64,000 nucleotides of DNA, taken from positions 1-64,000 of the forward strand of contig JAKZES010000007.1 in assembly GCA_022548915.1 (NCBI GenBank), in the 5' to 3' direction. This document shows, piece after piece, positions 32,296 through 41,256 of the stretch; positions within the stretch are counted from its first letter, which is position 1, and every line of letters begins with the position of its first letter. A program made the translations under genes and the position numbers. Below the pieces are notes generated by a model. The model was given only the letters and a program-made list of their open reading frames with translations, was not told the origin of the DNA and ran no database searches. The stretch comes from Verrucomicrobiaceae bacterium E54 (lineage in GTDB: Bacteria; Verrucomicrobiota; Verrucomicrobiia; Verrucomicrobiales; Akkermansiaceae).

Positions 32296-33915
32296 TCAAT
32301 CGCTGGCACCCCGGCTGAGGATCTCCTCGGCGAGTTCGAGCGTGATGTTGCCGAGCGTCCCCTGCAGCGGAACGTCCACCCCGACCCGGCCGCTGGCCTG
32401 GTCGACCGGAAAACGCTCGCGCAACTCGCGGGATCTCTCGAAGGCGTCGCCGGGGATCATGATCCTCACACCACCATCGAAGACGAAGAGATTTCGAGCA
32501 CGGTCCATCGCATCCCGGCGGAGCCGGCGTTCGTCGGCAATGTCGTCGAAGAAACCGACCTCCTCCGGATCGACGGCCTCGTTCTCCTCATCCTCCTTGG
32601 ATGCCTGACCCGCTTTCTTCAGGCTCATCCGAAGTTCCTTTTCCTTCTCGGCCGCGAGTCCCCCGGCCAGACCGTCGGCCATGGCAGCGACTCCGAACAA
32701 CCGCTCGAGTTCGTCGTCCTGAGGCCGGCGAACCGTGATCCGGCCCTGCACCTCCATCAGGTCGCGGGCCACCAGGTTGAGCTGCGACAACACCAACTCG
32801 CCGGACTGCGTGTAGAGTTCGAAGCTGCCTTGGTCGAAATCGACACGCTTGTAACTGTTGAACACGTCGACCACGTCAAGCGCCTCGAACAGATGCAGCT
32901 CGCTGCGGATCGAGATCGACTCCGGGCCGTCCAGATTTCCCGATCCGGAAAATGTCAGTCCTTCGGTGGAATTGGTCGACCCCCCGATCTCGAACTCGCC
33001 GGAGAAGCTTCCCTCGACCATCTCATGAACATTGGGAGGGAGGACCGAACTCAGGGGAATCCTCTCGAAAATGAGAGTCCCCGAGAGTTCCGGCAGCTCG
33101 CTGGAGCCACCCACCTCGACATTCTCAAAGCGCACGGTGCCGTCACCCGCACTCAGCATTCCCTCCTCGACCACGAGGCCGTCGGGGCTGCAGAAGATGA
33201 CCAGTTGATCGATGTCGAACCTCCGGATCCAGTTCTGTGAAAAATATCCTCCCCGGAAGCGGAGCCGCCAGCCACCCGCGGTGCGGGTTGCGACCATGCG
33301 GCTTCCCGTGATCCCGCCGAAGGTCCGTTCGGAATACCCCCAGGTCAGACGGGCATTGGTCACCTCAAGCCCCTGCACCACAAAACCCGGATACTCCGCG
33401 AAAACACTCTCGATTCCCGCCGCTCCCGACTCTTCGGAATTGGCCCCGGCGCGGATTTCGGCGTCGAGCCAGTTCATCTTGATCACCCCGGCCTCCCAGC
33501 CGTGGGTCACACCGTCAAGAAATCCCATGTCGAACTGCAGGTTCCCGGCCTCCAGCGACTGGAAGAAGGACTCCTCCGTTCCCGTCGCACCCACCCGCCG
33601 GACCATCGCCTGGCCTTGGACCCTCCGAAACCCGGAGATCTTGGCATCTGAGGCATTCAGTGCTTCCTCGAACCCGGCACGAATCGAGGTCCGAAAACCG
33701 GCCGAATCCACCCGCTTGACCAGGTAGTAGAAGAATCCGAGCCCGACCAATGCCAGCACGATCGCGATCCGGACAAGCAGCCGCATGAGGTGGAACAGGG
33801 TCGCCGACCACCCCCCGCCGCTCGACATCGAGTGGCGCAGCTGGAACCAGAACCCCTGGCTGGCAATCCACTGGTTCAGGCGCTGGTTGAATTCCTGGGG
33901 ATTCTGCGTTTCCAT
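32296..33915 (-). CDS. Membrane-anchored large protein, AsmA-like beta-rich domain
   Basis: 539 residues. One membrane span at about residues 43-66 (LLVRIAIVLALVGLGFFYYLV). The remainder is beta-rich and periplasmic, with LSGTLIFERIPLSSVLPP, a FSGEFEIGGSTN segment and DLMEVQGRITVRR near the end, as in the repeated beta-units of AsmA/YdbH-type lipid-transport proteins. An acidic stretch follows (EDEENEAVDPEEVG). Family assignment is tentative. Start ATG 33915; upstream in-frame residues are unsupported. Alone, flanked by convergent metF and divergent scpA. Confidence 0.6.
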   Translation of the reverse strand: METQNPQEFNQRLNQWIASQGFWFQLRHSMSSGGGWSATLFHLMRLLVRIAIVLALVGLGFFYYLVKRVDSAGFRTSIRAGFEEALNASDAKISGFRRVQGQAMVRRVGATGTEESFFQSLEAGNLQFDMGFLDGVTHGWEAGVIKMNWLDAEIRAGANSEESGAAGIESVFAEYPGFVVQGLEVTNARLTWGYSERTFGGITGSRMVATRTAGGWRLRFRGGYFSQNWIRRFDIDQLVIFCSPDGLVVEEGMLSAGDGTVRFENVEVGGSSELPELSGTLIFERIPLSSVLPPNVHEMVEGSFSGEFEIGGSTNSTEGLTFSGSGNLDGPESISIRSELHLFEALDVVDVFNSYKRVDFDQGSFELYTQSGELVLSQLNLVARDLMEVQGRITVRRPQDDELERLFGVAAMADGLAGGLAAEKEKELRMSLKKAGQASKEDEENEAVDPEEVGFFDDIADERRLRRDAMDRARNLFVFDGGVRIMIPGDAFERSRELRERFPVDQASGRVGVDVPLQGTLGNITLELAEEILSRGASD

Positions 33916-33952
33916 AAGACTGAAGGCCCGCGAATTAGAGCGATCCCGATGT

Positions 33953-33981
33953 TTGCTTGCGAGGTAAATTTCCCCTAGCAC
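33953..33981 (+). promoter_or_regulatory. Promoter-like TTGCTT-N17-TAGCAC for scpA
   Basis: TTGCTT at 33953-33958 and TAGCAC at 33976-33981, 17 bases apart, leaving a leader of about 24 bases to the GTG start of scpA. Confidence 0.45.
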
Positions 33982-34011
33982 AAGCCGGGGTCATCCCCTA
34001 GCTCTCTCGGC

Positions 34012-34785
34012 GTGGAAGGCAACGATTACAAGGTCCGGCTGGATATTTTCGAGGGTCCGCTCGACCTGCTCCTTTACCTGATCAAAAAGGACGAGGTCGA
34101 CATTCAGGACATTTCGATCACCCGGATCACCGGCCAGTATCTCCGCTACATCGAGACGTTCCGCCTTCTCAACATCGATCTGGCTGCCGAATTCATCGTC
34201 ATGGCCGCCAACCTGATGTATCTGAAAAGCCGCACGCTGCTGCCGCGCCAGGAACAGCCGCCGGACGAAGAGGCCGAGGAGGACGACCCGCGGTGGGAGC
34301 TGATCCGGCAGTTGATCGAGTACAAGAAATTCAAGGACGCCGCCAGCATCCTCAGCCGGCGCGAAGTGGAGCAGGCGGACCGCTTCGCCCTGCAACCTGA
34401 GAAGCCGGAGGTGGATCCCGAGCCACCCCCCCTCGCCGAAGTCTCGATTTTCGACCTGATCCGCGCCTTCCAGAACGTCCTCAAGCGCTTCGAGGAGTCG
34501 CACGAACTGGGTGACATCGTCGACGACCGCTTCACCGTGGCCGACAAGATCGAGATGCTGCTCGACCGCTTCGCATCGGGTCAGGCCTGCCGCTTCGACC
34601 AACTCTTCGAGGATGCCACGACCAAGTCCGAGGTCATCGTGACCTTCCTGGCGGTGCTGGAACTGATGAAGATGAACCAGTTCGTCCTGCGCCAGACCGG
34701 AGTCTTCGGCGAGATCGAAATCGAGCGCCGCGGCAAGGCCCCCGCCTCCGAGACCCTGGAAAGCTTCACCGAAGCCGCGACCTGA
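34012..34785 (+). CDS. scpA: Segregation and condensation protein A
   Basis: 257 residues. Starts GTG and has the kleisin signature YKVRLDIFEGPLDLLLYLI near the N-terminus, FIVMAANLMYLKSR, an acidic linker (EEAEEDD) near residue 88, and a C-terminal winged-helix part (TVADKIEMLLDRF ... FLAVLELMKMNQ). Bridges the heads of the SMC condensin. ScpB, which commonly follows, is not beside it; the next gene is the convergent infA. Confidence 0.95.
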   Translation: MEGNDYKVRLDIFEGPLDLLLYLIKKDEVDIQDISITRITGQYLRYIETFRLLNIDLAAEFIVMAANLMYLKSRTLLPRQEQPPDEEAEEDDPRWELIRQLIEYKKFKDAASILSRREVEQADRFALQPEKPEVDPEPPPLAEVSIFDLIRAFQNVLKRFEESHELGDIVDDRFTVADKIEMLLDRFASGQACRFDQLFEDATTKSEVIVTFLAVLELMKMNQFVLRQTGVFGEIEIERRGKAPASETLESFTEAAT

Positions 34786-34806
34786 TCCCGGACTCCGGCA
34801 ACCGCC

Positions 34807-35118
34807 TCAGCCCAGCCGGTAGACGATCCGGGCCTTGGTGACGTCGTAGGGCGACATCTCCATCTTCACCCGGTCGCCGACGACCAGGCGGATGAAGCGC
34901 TTGCGCATCTTGCCCGAAATGTGCGCGAGCACCTCGTGGCCGCTTTGCAACTCCACCCGAAACTGGGTGCCGGCCAGAACCGAGGTGATCACGCCCTCGA
35001 CTTCGACGGCCTTCTCTTCGCCGTCATCATTGACCAGCTTGTTGCGACGATCCAGATCGTTGCGCCTGCGGCGTCGACCACCCGGGCGTCCGCCTCTCCC
35101 TCTTCCTCGATTACTCAT
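34807..35118 (-). CDS. infA: Translation initiation factor IF-1 with basic N-terminal extension
   Basis: 103 residues, about 31 longer than the usual 72. Residues 37-103 are a normal IF-1 OB-fold ([13 protein letters not shown] ... [16 protein letters not shown] ... [23 protein letters not shown]). Residues 1-36 are an Arg/Gly-rich, disordered-looking extension ([17 protein letters not shown]) that could contact RNA. The start ATG at 35118 is the only one giving this extension; no later methionine fits the standard IF-1 start, so the extension is probably real. Confidence 0.92.
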   Translation of the reverse strand: MSNRGRGRGGRPGGRRRRRNDLDRRNKLVNDDGEEKAVEVEGVITSVLAGTQFRVELQSGHEVLAHISGKMRKRFIRLVVGDRVKMEMSPYDVTKARIVYRLG

Positions 35119-35267
35119 GAATTGCTGTGGGCAGGACGTCTCGCGCCCTCTCCGGTGGCAGGCTTGCGGATCGGCGGCGGCGTTTCAATCGGAAAACTCC
35201 GGAATTCCTTGGAGATCCGGTAAAACGGTGAGTTCAATCCGGGGTGCGGAAACCCACGGATTTCCGA

Positions 35268-35296
35268 TTGACACCCTGAACCCGGCTCCCTAGCTT
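35268..35296 (+). promoter_or_regulatory. Promoter TTGACA-N17-TAGCTT of the rplM-rpsI operon
   Basis: A consensus -35 TTGACA at 35268-35273 and TAGCTT at 35291-35296, spacing 17 bases. It leaves a 50-base leader before rplM. In the 35119-35355 gap nothing else gene-like is seen. Confidence 0.7.
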
Positions 35297-35355
35297 GCCC
35301 GCCCTTCCGAGCAGGGGGGTTTTGTCGCCTTCCGCAGGCCTTTCTATTGATCATC

Positions 35356-35787
35356 ATGAAGACTTTCTCCGCCAAGCCCTCCGACGTCGAACGCACGTGG
35401 TTCGTGATCGACGCCGAAAACAAAATCCTCGGTCAGGTGGCCGTGGAAGCTGCCCGCCTCCTGCGTGGCAAGCACAAGCCGATCTTCACACCCCACATCG
35501 ACACCGGTGATTTCGTGATCGTGATCAACGCCGACAAGGTGCGCCTGAGCGGCAACAAGGAGCGGGAGAAGATTTACACCAGCTTCAGCGGCTACGTCGG
35601 CGGCCAGAAGGTCGAGACCCCCCGCATGGTTCGCAAGCGCCGCCCGGTGCTCCTCGTCGAGCGGGCCGTGAAGGGAATGATCCCGAAGAACCGCCTCGGG
35701 CGGGCCCAGCTTGGCAAGCTCAAGGTCTACGCCGGACCGGAGCATCCCCACGAAGCCCAGCAACCGGCGGCCTACGAGGTCGCCTGA
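35356..35787 (+). CDS. rplM: 50S ribosomal protein L13
   Basis: 143 residues, normal length. [27 protein letters not shown] and the [14 protein letters not shown] segment are diagnostic, as is [12 protein letters not shown]. Early 50S assembly protein. ATG 35356 chosen over an upstream in-frame TTG. Followed 38 bases later by rpsI in the conserved rplM-rpsI order. Confidence 0.97.
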   Translation: MKTFSAKPSDVERTWFVIDAENKILGQVAVEAARLLRGKHKPIFTPHIDTGDFVIVINADKVRLSGNKEREKIYTSFSGYVGGQKVETPRMVRKRRPVLLVERAVKGMIPKNRLGRAQLGKLKVYAGPEHPHEAQQPAAYEVA

Positions 35788-35825
35788 ATTTCATCCCCCG
35801 AGACACCACTCTCCACCACTGAAAC

Positions 35826-36230
35826 ATGAGCGCAGCAGCAGCCACCCAAACTCTCGCCGCCACCGGTCGTCGCAAGACCGCGGTCGCCCACGCCCGCCTC
35901 GCCGAAGGTAGCGGCAAGATCACGATCAACGGCCGGGGCTTTGAGGACTACCTCCCCACTCTTGCTCTTCAGGGCGCGGTTCTCGCTCCCTTGCAGACCG
36001 CCAACCTCCTGAACCGCTTCGACATGGATGTCATCGTCAAGGGCGGCGGACTCCAGGCCCAGGCGGAAGCGATCCGCCACGCGGTGTCCCGCGCACTCAC
36101 CATCTTCGAGCCCGAGCTTCGCAAGGAACTCAAGCCGCGTGGCTTCATGCGCCGCGACCCGCGGATGAAGGAGCGCAAGAAGGCCGGACGCCCCGGTGCC
36201 CGCAAGCGCTTCCAGTTCTCCAAGCGCTGA
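35826..36230 (+). CDS. rpsI: 30S ribosomal protein S9
   Basis: 134 residues. TGRRKTAVAHARL, INGRGFEDYLP, KGGGLQAQAEAIRHAVSRAL and the C-terminal KAGRPGARKRFQFSKR are typical; the arginine-ended C-terminal tail reaches into the 30S P-site. Contains an Ala-rich N-terminal extension of about ten residues. A strong terminator follows. Confidence 0.97.
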   Translation: MSAAAATQTLAATGRRKTAVAHARLAEGSGKITINGRGFEDYLPTLALQGAVLAPLQTANLLNRFDMDVIVKGGGLQAQAEAIRHAVSRALTIFEPELRKELKPRGFMRRDPRMKERKKAGRPGARKRFQFSKR

Positions 36231-36253
36231 TCCGCCTGAAACCATCCTCTCGA

Positions 36254-36292
36254 AAAGACCGCGCGCCGCTCCGGCCGCGGTCTTTTTCTTTT
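36254..36292 (+). terminator. Rho-independent terminator of rplM-rpsI
   Basis: AAAGACCGCG at 36254-36263 pairs with CGCGGTCTTT at 36276-36285 across a loop, followed by a T-rich tail to 36292. Confidence 0.85.
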
Positions 36293-36368
36293 GAGCTCGA
36301 TCCGGCACCGCGCCGCATCGGAGAAATTGGCACTTCTCAGTTCGAAGGTCGACCCTCAGCCTTGCCGC

Positions 36369-37130
36369 ATGAAGCTCGTTTCCTGGAATGTCAACGGCAT
36401 CCGCGCGTGTCTCGGCAAGGGACTTGGCGACTTTCTCCAGACCACCGCGCCGGATGTCCTCTGCCTCCAGGAAACCAAGGCCCGGCCGGATCAGGTGCAA
36501 CTGCCGCTGGAGTTCGGTGGTTATCACGGCTTCTGGAACTCCGCCGAGAAACCCGGATACTCCGGCGTGGCGGTCTTCAGCCGCACCGAACCCCTGTCCG
36601 TCGAAGTCGGGATGCAACGACCCGAACACGACAGCGAAGGACGCGTGATCACGCTGGAATTCGACGAGTTCCGGCTGGTCAACGTCTACACGCCCAACGC
36701 GCAGAACGAATTGCGCCGCCTTCCTTACCGCATGGACTGGGACACGGCCTTCCGGGCCTACCTCGGGGAGCTCCGGGGACGAGGAAAGCCGGTCATCTTC
36801 TGCGGCGACCTCAACGTGGCACACCGGGAAATCGACCTCGCCCGCCCGGCGCAGAACCGTCGCAGCGCCGGCTTCTCTGACGAGGAGCGGGAGGGATTCA
36901 CGCAACTGCTCGACTCCGGATTCATCGACAGCTTCCGGAGTTTTCACCCCGATCTCGAAAACGCCTACTCATGGTGGAGCTACCGCGGCGGGGCCCGCTC
37001 GCGAAATGTCGGTTGGCGCATCGACTACTTCGGGGTCGATGCCGACATGGCCAAGTCAATGAAGTCGGCGGCCATCCTCGCCGAGGTGACGGGCTCCGAC
37101 CACTGCCCGGTCGAACTCACCCTCAAGTGA
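36369..37130 (+). CDS. xth: Exodeoxyribonuclease III
   Basis: 253 residues, AP endonuclease/3'-5' exonuclease. MKLVSWNVNGIRAC, LCLQETKA with the metal-binding Glu, GYSGVAVFSR, VNVYTPNAQ, FCGDLNVAHREIDLA, and the C-terminal WRIDYF and SDHCPV motifs are complete. Base-excision repair in the cytoplasm. ATG 36369 is the family start. It is convergent with plsC, with 4 bases between the stops. Confidence 0.95.
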   Translation: MKLVSWNVNGIRACLGKGLGDFLQTTAPDVLCLQETKARPDQVQLPLEFGGYHGFWNSAEKPGYSGVAVFSRTEPLSVEVGMQRPEHDSEGRVITLEFDEFRLVNVYTPNAQNELRRLPYRMDWDTAFRAYLGELRGRGKPVIFCGDLNVAHREIDLARPAQNRRSAGFSDEEREGFTQLLDSGFIDSFRSFHPDLENAYSWWSYRGGARSRNVGWRIDYFGVDADMAKSMKSAAILAEVTGSDHCPVELTLK

Positions 37131-37134
37131 GACC

Positions 37135-37746
37135 TCAGAGCCGGCCAATCTCGGCCATGATTCGCTTGGCCATCCGGGCGTAGCCATCCTTGCCGGTGAA
37201 TTCCTTCAGCTCCGCCTTGCTCAAGCGGATCGGCTCGCCGATGTGGACCTCGATCCGGGCCAGGCGGATCCAGGCGCTGCCCCGCGGCAGGGCCCGGCGG
37301 GCGCCCCGGATCCGGATCGGCTGAATCGGGGCGCCGGCCTTCACCGCGATCAATCCCACCCCGGGCTGAGCCTCGCCGAGCGACCCATCCATCGTCCGCG
37401 CGCCCTCGGGGAACACCAGCACCCGGTTGCCCTCCTTCAGGCGCCGGATGATGGTCTTGAGGCTGCTCATGTCCGGCTTCTCCTGATCGACCGGAATGGA
37501 ATTCCACTGGCCGTAGAGCCAGCGGAGGAACCCCTCCTTGAAGAGGGTCTTGCGGGCGAGGAAATGCATCTCGCTGCCGTATAGCGTGCCGATCAGCGGC
37601 GGATCGAGAAAGCTCTGGTGATTCGCCACCACCAGCACCGGCCCGTCCTCGATCAGGTTTTCGGCGCCGCGCACGCGAAGGCCGAACAGCGACCGAAACG
37701 CGCTGCGGAAGATCAGCCATCCCGACCAGTAGATCCAACGCATCAT
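37135..37746 (-). CDS. plsC: 1-acyl-sn-glycerol-3-phosphate acyltransferase
   Basis: 203 residues. The HX4D motif is NHQSFLD near residues 42-48 and FPEGAR near 113-118 binds the glycerol phosphate; both are diagnostic. An N-terminal hydrophobic segment likely docks it to the membrane. Makes phosphatidic acid. ATGATG start overlaps the cmk stop; a tyrA-aroA-cmk-plsC operon is inferred. Confidence 0.92.
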   Translation of the reverse strand: MMRWIYWSGWLIFRSAFRSLFGLRVRGAENLIEDGPVLVVANHQSFLDPPLIGTLYGSEMHFLARKTLFKEGFLRWLYGQWNSIPVDQEKPDMSSLKTIIRRLKEGNRVLVFPEGARTMDGSLGEAQPGVGLIAVKAGAPIQPIRIRGARRALPRGSAWIRLARIEVHIGEPIRLSKAELKEFTGKDGYARMAKRIMAEIGRL

Positions 37747-38402
37747 GATCGCTCTTCCAGATCGAGACCCTGGCCCCGGAGAATTTCGAGCGCCGCCAGC
37801 ACGCCACTTTCGATCGTGTGCTTCGAGGTGTCCAGCCGCGCCGCTCCATCCGGGACCATCAGCGGTGCGGTCTTCCGAGAACTGTCCTCACGGTCGCGAT
37901 CGAGCACGGAATCCACCTCCCCCACGTCCGTGCGCCGTTTCGCCCGCACATCGGCGTCGGCATCGATGTAAATCTTGAAAGGCGTGTCCGGAAAAACCAC
38001 GGAACCGATGTCACGCCCTTCCATCACGACGTCGGTGAAATCAAGATACTCGCGCTGGAGTTCCACCAGCCGCCGCCGCACTTCCGGCACCGCCGAAACC
38101 GTGGAGACCGAGCGATTGACGGCCTCGCTGCGAAGCTCCGTCCCGGGATGCAGGCCATCGACCTTGATCGTCGACATCCGGCCCTCCACGCCGCATTCGA
38201 GGTCCATCGCCCCGAGGGCTTCGACCACTGCGGACGCATCGGACACATCGACCCTCAGGTCGAGCAACCGCCAGGTCACCGCCCGGTACATCTCGCCGGA
38301 GTTGACCATGGTCAGGTTCAGGCGTTCGGACAGACGACCGGCCAGGGTGCTCTTGCCCGAAGCCGCCGGGCCGTCGATGGCGATGGCGATGTGGGATTTC
38401 AT
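37743..38402 (-). CDS. cmk: Cytidylate kinase
   Basis: 219 residues. The P-loop GPAASGKST lies at residues 11-19; SGEMYRAVTW, MEGRDIGSVVFP and RRTDVGEVDSVLDRDREDSSR are family features. Phosphorylates CMP/dCMP. Start overlaps the aroA stop in an ATGA-like junction, and its own stop overlaps plsC. Confidence 0.95.
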   Translation of the reverse strand: MKSHIAIAIDGPAASGKSTLAGRLSERLNLTMVNSGEMYRAVTWRLLDLRVDVSDASAVVEALGAMDLECGVEGRMSTIKVDGLHPGTELRSEAVNRSVSTVSAVPEVRRRLVELQREYLDFTDVVMEGRDIGSVVFPDTPFKIYIDADADVRAKRRTDVGEVDSVLDRDREDSSRKTAPLMVPDGAARLDTSKHTIESGVLAALEILRGQGLDLEERS

Positions 38403-39763
38403 GAAGCGACGGGAACGATGGGAAGGTCGAAGCTGGCGGCGTCCGTCCTGCCGGCCTGGACCGCTGCGAGCTGGTGGGAGAAACCCGGGTAGGAGGTCCG
38501 CACACAGGCGGTGCCGATCACCCGCGTCTCCCCCGCGGCGTGCAAACCCGCCATGGCGAATGCCATGGCGATGCGGTGGTCTCCGTAGCTTTTCACCGTG
38601 GCACCATTCAGGCTTCCTCCCTCAATCTCCATGCCATCGTCGAACTCCTCGACCGAAGCACCCATCGCGCGAAGCCCCTCGAGGGTTGTCGCGATTCGAT
38701 CGGTTTCCTTGACCCGCAATTCGCGCGCATTGCGGATGCGGGTGCGCCCGCTTGCCAGGGCGGACGCCACTGCGATGACCGGAATTTCATCGATGAGGTT
38801 CGGAATCTCTTCGGGCAACAGATCCGTTCCCTGGAGATCCGCCCCGTGAACTTCCACATCCCCGTAGGGCTCGCCAACCGCATCGACGACGGGTTTGCGG
38901 ACGACCGTCGCCCCCATGCGCTCGATCACATCAAGAATCGCCGTGCGGGTCGGATTCAGGCCGACCCGCCGCAGGACCAGCCTGCATCCCGGTCGCACCG
39001 CCGCCGCGACCACCCAGAAGGCGGCGCTTGAAATGTCTCCAGGCACATGGAAATCGCGCCCGACCGGAACCTGACCACCATCGATGGAAATCGTGTTGCC
39101 GTCCTCGACCACACGGATCCCGAAAGCCTCGAACATTCGTTCGGTGTGATCCCGCGTCGTGGCCGGTTGCACGACCGTGGTCGTCCCCTCGCAGAACAAA
39201 CCCGCAAGCAGCACGGCGCTCTTCACCTGCGCGCTGGCGACCGGCAGCTCGTAGCGAATGGGTGTCAGCACGGCGGGATGAATCTTCAGCGGCGCACAGC
39301 CGTCCTTCTCGCCCAGGGTCTCGATCTCCGCCCCCATCTCGCGAAGGGGAGTCGTGATCCGCCCCATCGGTCTTCCGGAAAGCGACGCGTCGCCGAACAA
39401 CTCGGAGCCGAACGACTGCCCCGCCAGCAAGCCGGCGAGCAGACGCATGCCGGTTCCTGAATTCCCGCAATCGATGGGCTGCGATGGGGCCGCCAGACGC
39501 ATCGCACGACCTTCGATCCGGAGCGATGTCGGCCCGAATCCAAGCATCTCCTCGCGGACTCCATGGGCAACCCCGCAGGCCCGCATTGCATTGAGGGTGT
39601 TGAGGCAGTCCTCGCTCGGGAGGAAGCCGGTGATGTTCGAGGCTCCGCGGGCAAGCCCCGCGATCATGGCCACCCGGTGCGAGATGCTCTTGTCGCCCGG
39701 CACCTCGAGATCGACATCGAAGCGCTCGATCCGCTGCACCCGGAATTCTTCTGCGTCAGTCAT
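38399..39763 (-). CDS. aroA: 3-phosphoshikimate 1-carboxyvinyltransferase (EPSP synthase)
   Basis: 454 residues. VPGDKSISHRV with the catalytic lysine near residue 24, DCGNSGTGMRLLAGLL, SGRPMGRI and RVKETDRI near the C-terminus are all present. Joins phosphoenolpyruvate to shikimate 3-phosphate in the aromatic pathway. ATG 39763 overlaps the tyrA 3' end by 8 bases. An N-terminal extension of about ten residues is not conserved. Confidence 0.96.
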   Translation of the reverse strand: MTDAEEFRVQRIERFDVDLEVPGDKSISHRVAMIAGLARGASNITGFLPSEDCLNTLNAMRACGVAHGVREEMLGFGPTSLRIEGRAMRLAAPSQPIDCGNSGTGMRLLAGLLAGQSFGSELFGDASLSGRPMGRITTPLREMGAEIETLGEKDGCAPLKIHPAVLTPIRYELPVASAQVKSAVLLAGLFCEGTTTVVQPATTRDHTERMFEAFGIRVVEDGNTISIDGGQVPVGRDFHVPGDISSAAFWVVAAAVRPGCRLVLRRVGLNPTRTAILDVIERMGATVVRKPVVDAVGEPYGDVEVHGADLQGTDLLPEEIPNLIDEIPVIAVASALASGRTRIRNARELRVKETDRIATTLEGLRAMGASVEEFDDGMEIEGGSLNGATVKSYGDHRIAMAFAMAGLHAAGETRVIGTACVRTSYPGFSHQLAAVQAGRTDAASFDLPIVPVAS

Positions 39764-40622
39764 CTCCTTGATTCTCTCGACGGGTCTTCCCCTCCGCGTG
39801 GCGCTCGCAGGCAAGCTCCAGCCACTGGCGGAGCGCTTCATGGTCGGACTGTTCGATCATGGCAAGCATTTCACTCAGGCGGTCCCTCGCCTCACGAACC
39901 GGCCCGAGCAACGCCGGGGCATTCTCCATGAGAATCTCCGCCCACATCCCCGGATCGCCTCCCGCCACCCGGGTGGTGTCGCGCAACCCCCCGCCGCCGA
40001 ACCGGGCATCCTCCGGTGACTTCATGGCCACCCGCGCGGTGGCGGCCGCCATGACGTGGGGCAGATGGCTGATCCGGGCGACGATCTGGTCGTGCGCGGA
40101 GGCCTCCATCCAGGTCACGCGGCAGCCCAGCGAGGTCCAGAATGCCTCCAATCGGGCCGCCGCCGGATCACCGATCCCCTCGTCATCCGTCAGCAGGCAA
40201 ACGGACCCCTCGAAGAGATCCGCGTCGGCGGCTTCGAAACCCTTGCGCTCGGACCCCGCCATCGGATGCCCGCCGATGAAAGCCAGGTTCCCGCCGCGGG
40301 CGATCGGCCCGAGTTGCTCGTGGACCCGCTGCTTGACGCTCCCGACGTCGGAAATCACCGCCCCCGGCCGAATCCCGGCATCGATCGCCTGCCGCAACAA
40401 GCCCGGCATCGCTCCGACCGGCACGGCGAGAATCACCAGCTCCGCCTCGTCCAGCGCCTCTTCCAGGTTTGTCGTCGCACGGGGCACACCGGCGTCGCGG
40501 GCCTGCCCGACGGTTTCAGCCCGCCGGGCCCACAGAACGCAATCCAGGCGATCACGCAGCGCCAGGGCGACCGACCCGCCAAGCAAGCCGCCCCCGAGCA
40601 CCGCAACCTTGGAAAAACCCAT
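39756..40622 (-). CDS. tyrA: Prephenate/arogenate dehydrogenase
   Basis: 288 residues. N-terminal Rossmann site VAVLGGGLLGGSVALAL at 6-22. VISDVGSVKQRV, FIGGHPMAGSERKG and HDQIVARISHLPHVMAAA are diagnostic of the TyrA family. Makes 4-hydroxyphenylpyruvate or tyrosine. No ACT domain is present, so tyrosine feedback through that domain is not expected. It opens the tyrA-aroA-cmk-plsC operon, all four genes overlapping by 4-8 bases. Confidence 0.93.
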   Translation of the reverse strand: MGFSKVAVLGGGLLGGSVALALRDRLDCVLWARRAETVGQARDAGVPRATTNLEEALDEAELVILAVPVGAMPGLLRQAIDAGIRPGAVISDVGSVKQRVHEQLGPIARGGNLAFIGGHPMAGSERKGFEAADADLFEGSVCLLTDDEGIGDPAAARLEAFWTSLGCRVTWMEASAHDQIVARISHLPHVMAAATARVAMKSPEDARFGGGGLRDTTRVAGGDPGMWAEILMENAPALLGPVREARDRLSEMLAMIEQSDHEALRQWLELACERHAEGKTRRENQGDD

Positions 40623-40643
40623 GAGCTGACAATCTGAAAATGG

Positions 40644-40670
40644 ACGAGCCGGACGCGGAGTCCGGCTCGT
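40644..40670 (-). terminator. Strong hairpin between the lipoprotein gene and tyrA
   Basis: An 11-bp perfect stem, ACGAGCCGGAC/GTCCGGCTCGT, with a 5-base loop. It lies 30 bases after the lipoprotein stop and 22 bases before the tyrA start. Only a short T-rich tail follows, so termination is probable but not proven. Confidence 0.6.
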
Positions 40671-40700
40671 ATGAAAAATGATGAACCGAAAGCGAAGGGA

Positions 40701-41129
40701 TCAGGGGACGCGGAAGTATTTCTTCTCCGAGGCGGGATAGGTCGGATCCGCCACGAGAGTCCCGCTCGGGATGTCCTTCACATCGATCATCTTGTTGTTG
40801 AAGGGACTAAAGACCATGCCGGGCCTGCCGGGAACCGGCCGGGCCACCGGTGTCGAGGGCTTCGTCGTGGGCTTGGCCACGTCGGGATCCTCCATCGTGT
40901 CCGGAATCTGCGGACCGCGATCGGTGGTGCCGCCCTCGTTGGCGAGCGACTCCTGCTCTCGCTTGAGACGCTCCTCCTCGGCCTTGAGTTCCTCAGGAGT
41001 CTTCTGGGCGTTGTTCTGGGCGACATCCGGACCCGGAGTCGGAGGAGGACCCTCGGGATAAGGGGTGCAGGCTGTCGGGAGCAAAATGGCGGCCGATCCA
41101 ATCAGCACGGGTATCAGAAGATGTTTCAT
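40701..41129 (-). CDS. Putative lipoprotein
   Basis: 142 residues. Signal peptide with LPTAC lipobox, lipidated cysteine at residue 21. A proline-rich segment follows (PEGPPPTPGPD), then a charged helical stretch (EELKAEEERLKREQESL), a second Pro/Thr-rich linker, and a C-terminal block GMVFSPFNNKMIDV with a later DPTYPASEKKYFRVP. No known family. A minus-strand TTGACC-N17-AACATT pair at 41207-41179 may be its promoter. Confidence 0.7.
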   Translation of the reverse strand: MKHLLIPVLIGSAAILLPTACTPYPEGPPPTPGPDVAQNNAQKTPEELKAEEERLKREQESLANEGGTTDRGPQIPDTMEDPDVAKPTTKPSTPVARPVPGRPGMVFSPFNNKMIDVKDIPSGTLVADPTYPASEKKYFRVP

Positions 41130-41256
41130 GATTCTTTCGGTGGAGGTTCCTGATTACCCAGCGACGCCGGGCAGCCGAAATGTTCACACACCCGCCGACG
41201 AGGTCAAGCCAAGCCCGCCACTTGCCTCGCGAGCCCTTTCCCGCCAGTCTCCCGGC

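Noticed and set aside
33916-33981. Extension of the membrane protein start to 33981
   Set aside because: The added residues are not conserved-looking and the region holds the scpA promoter.
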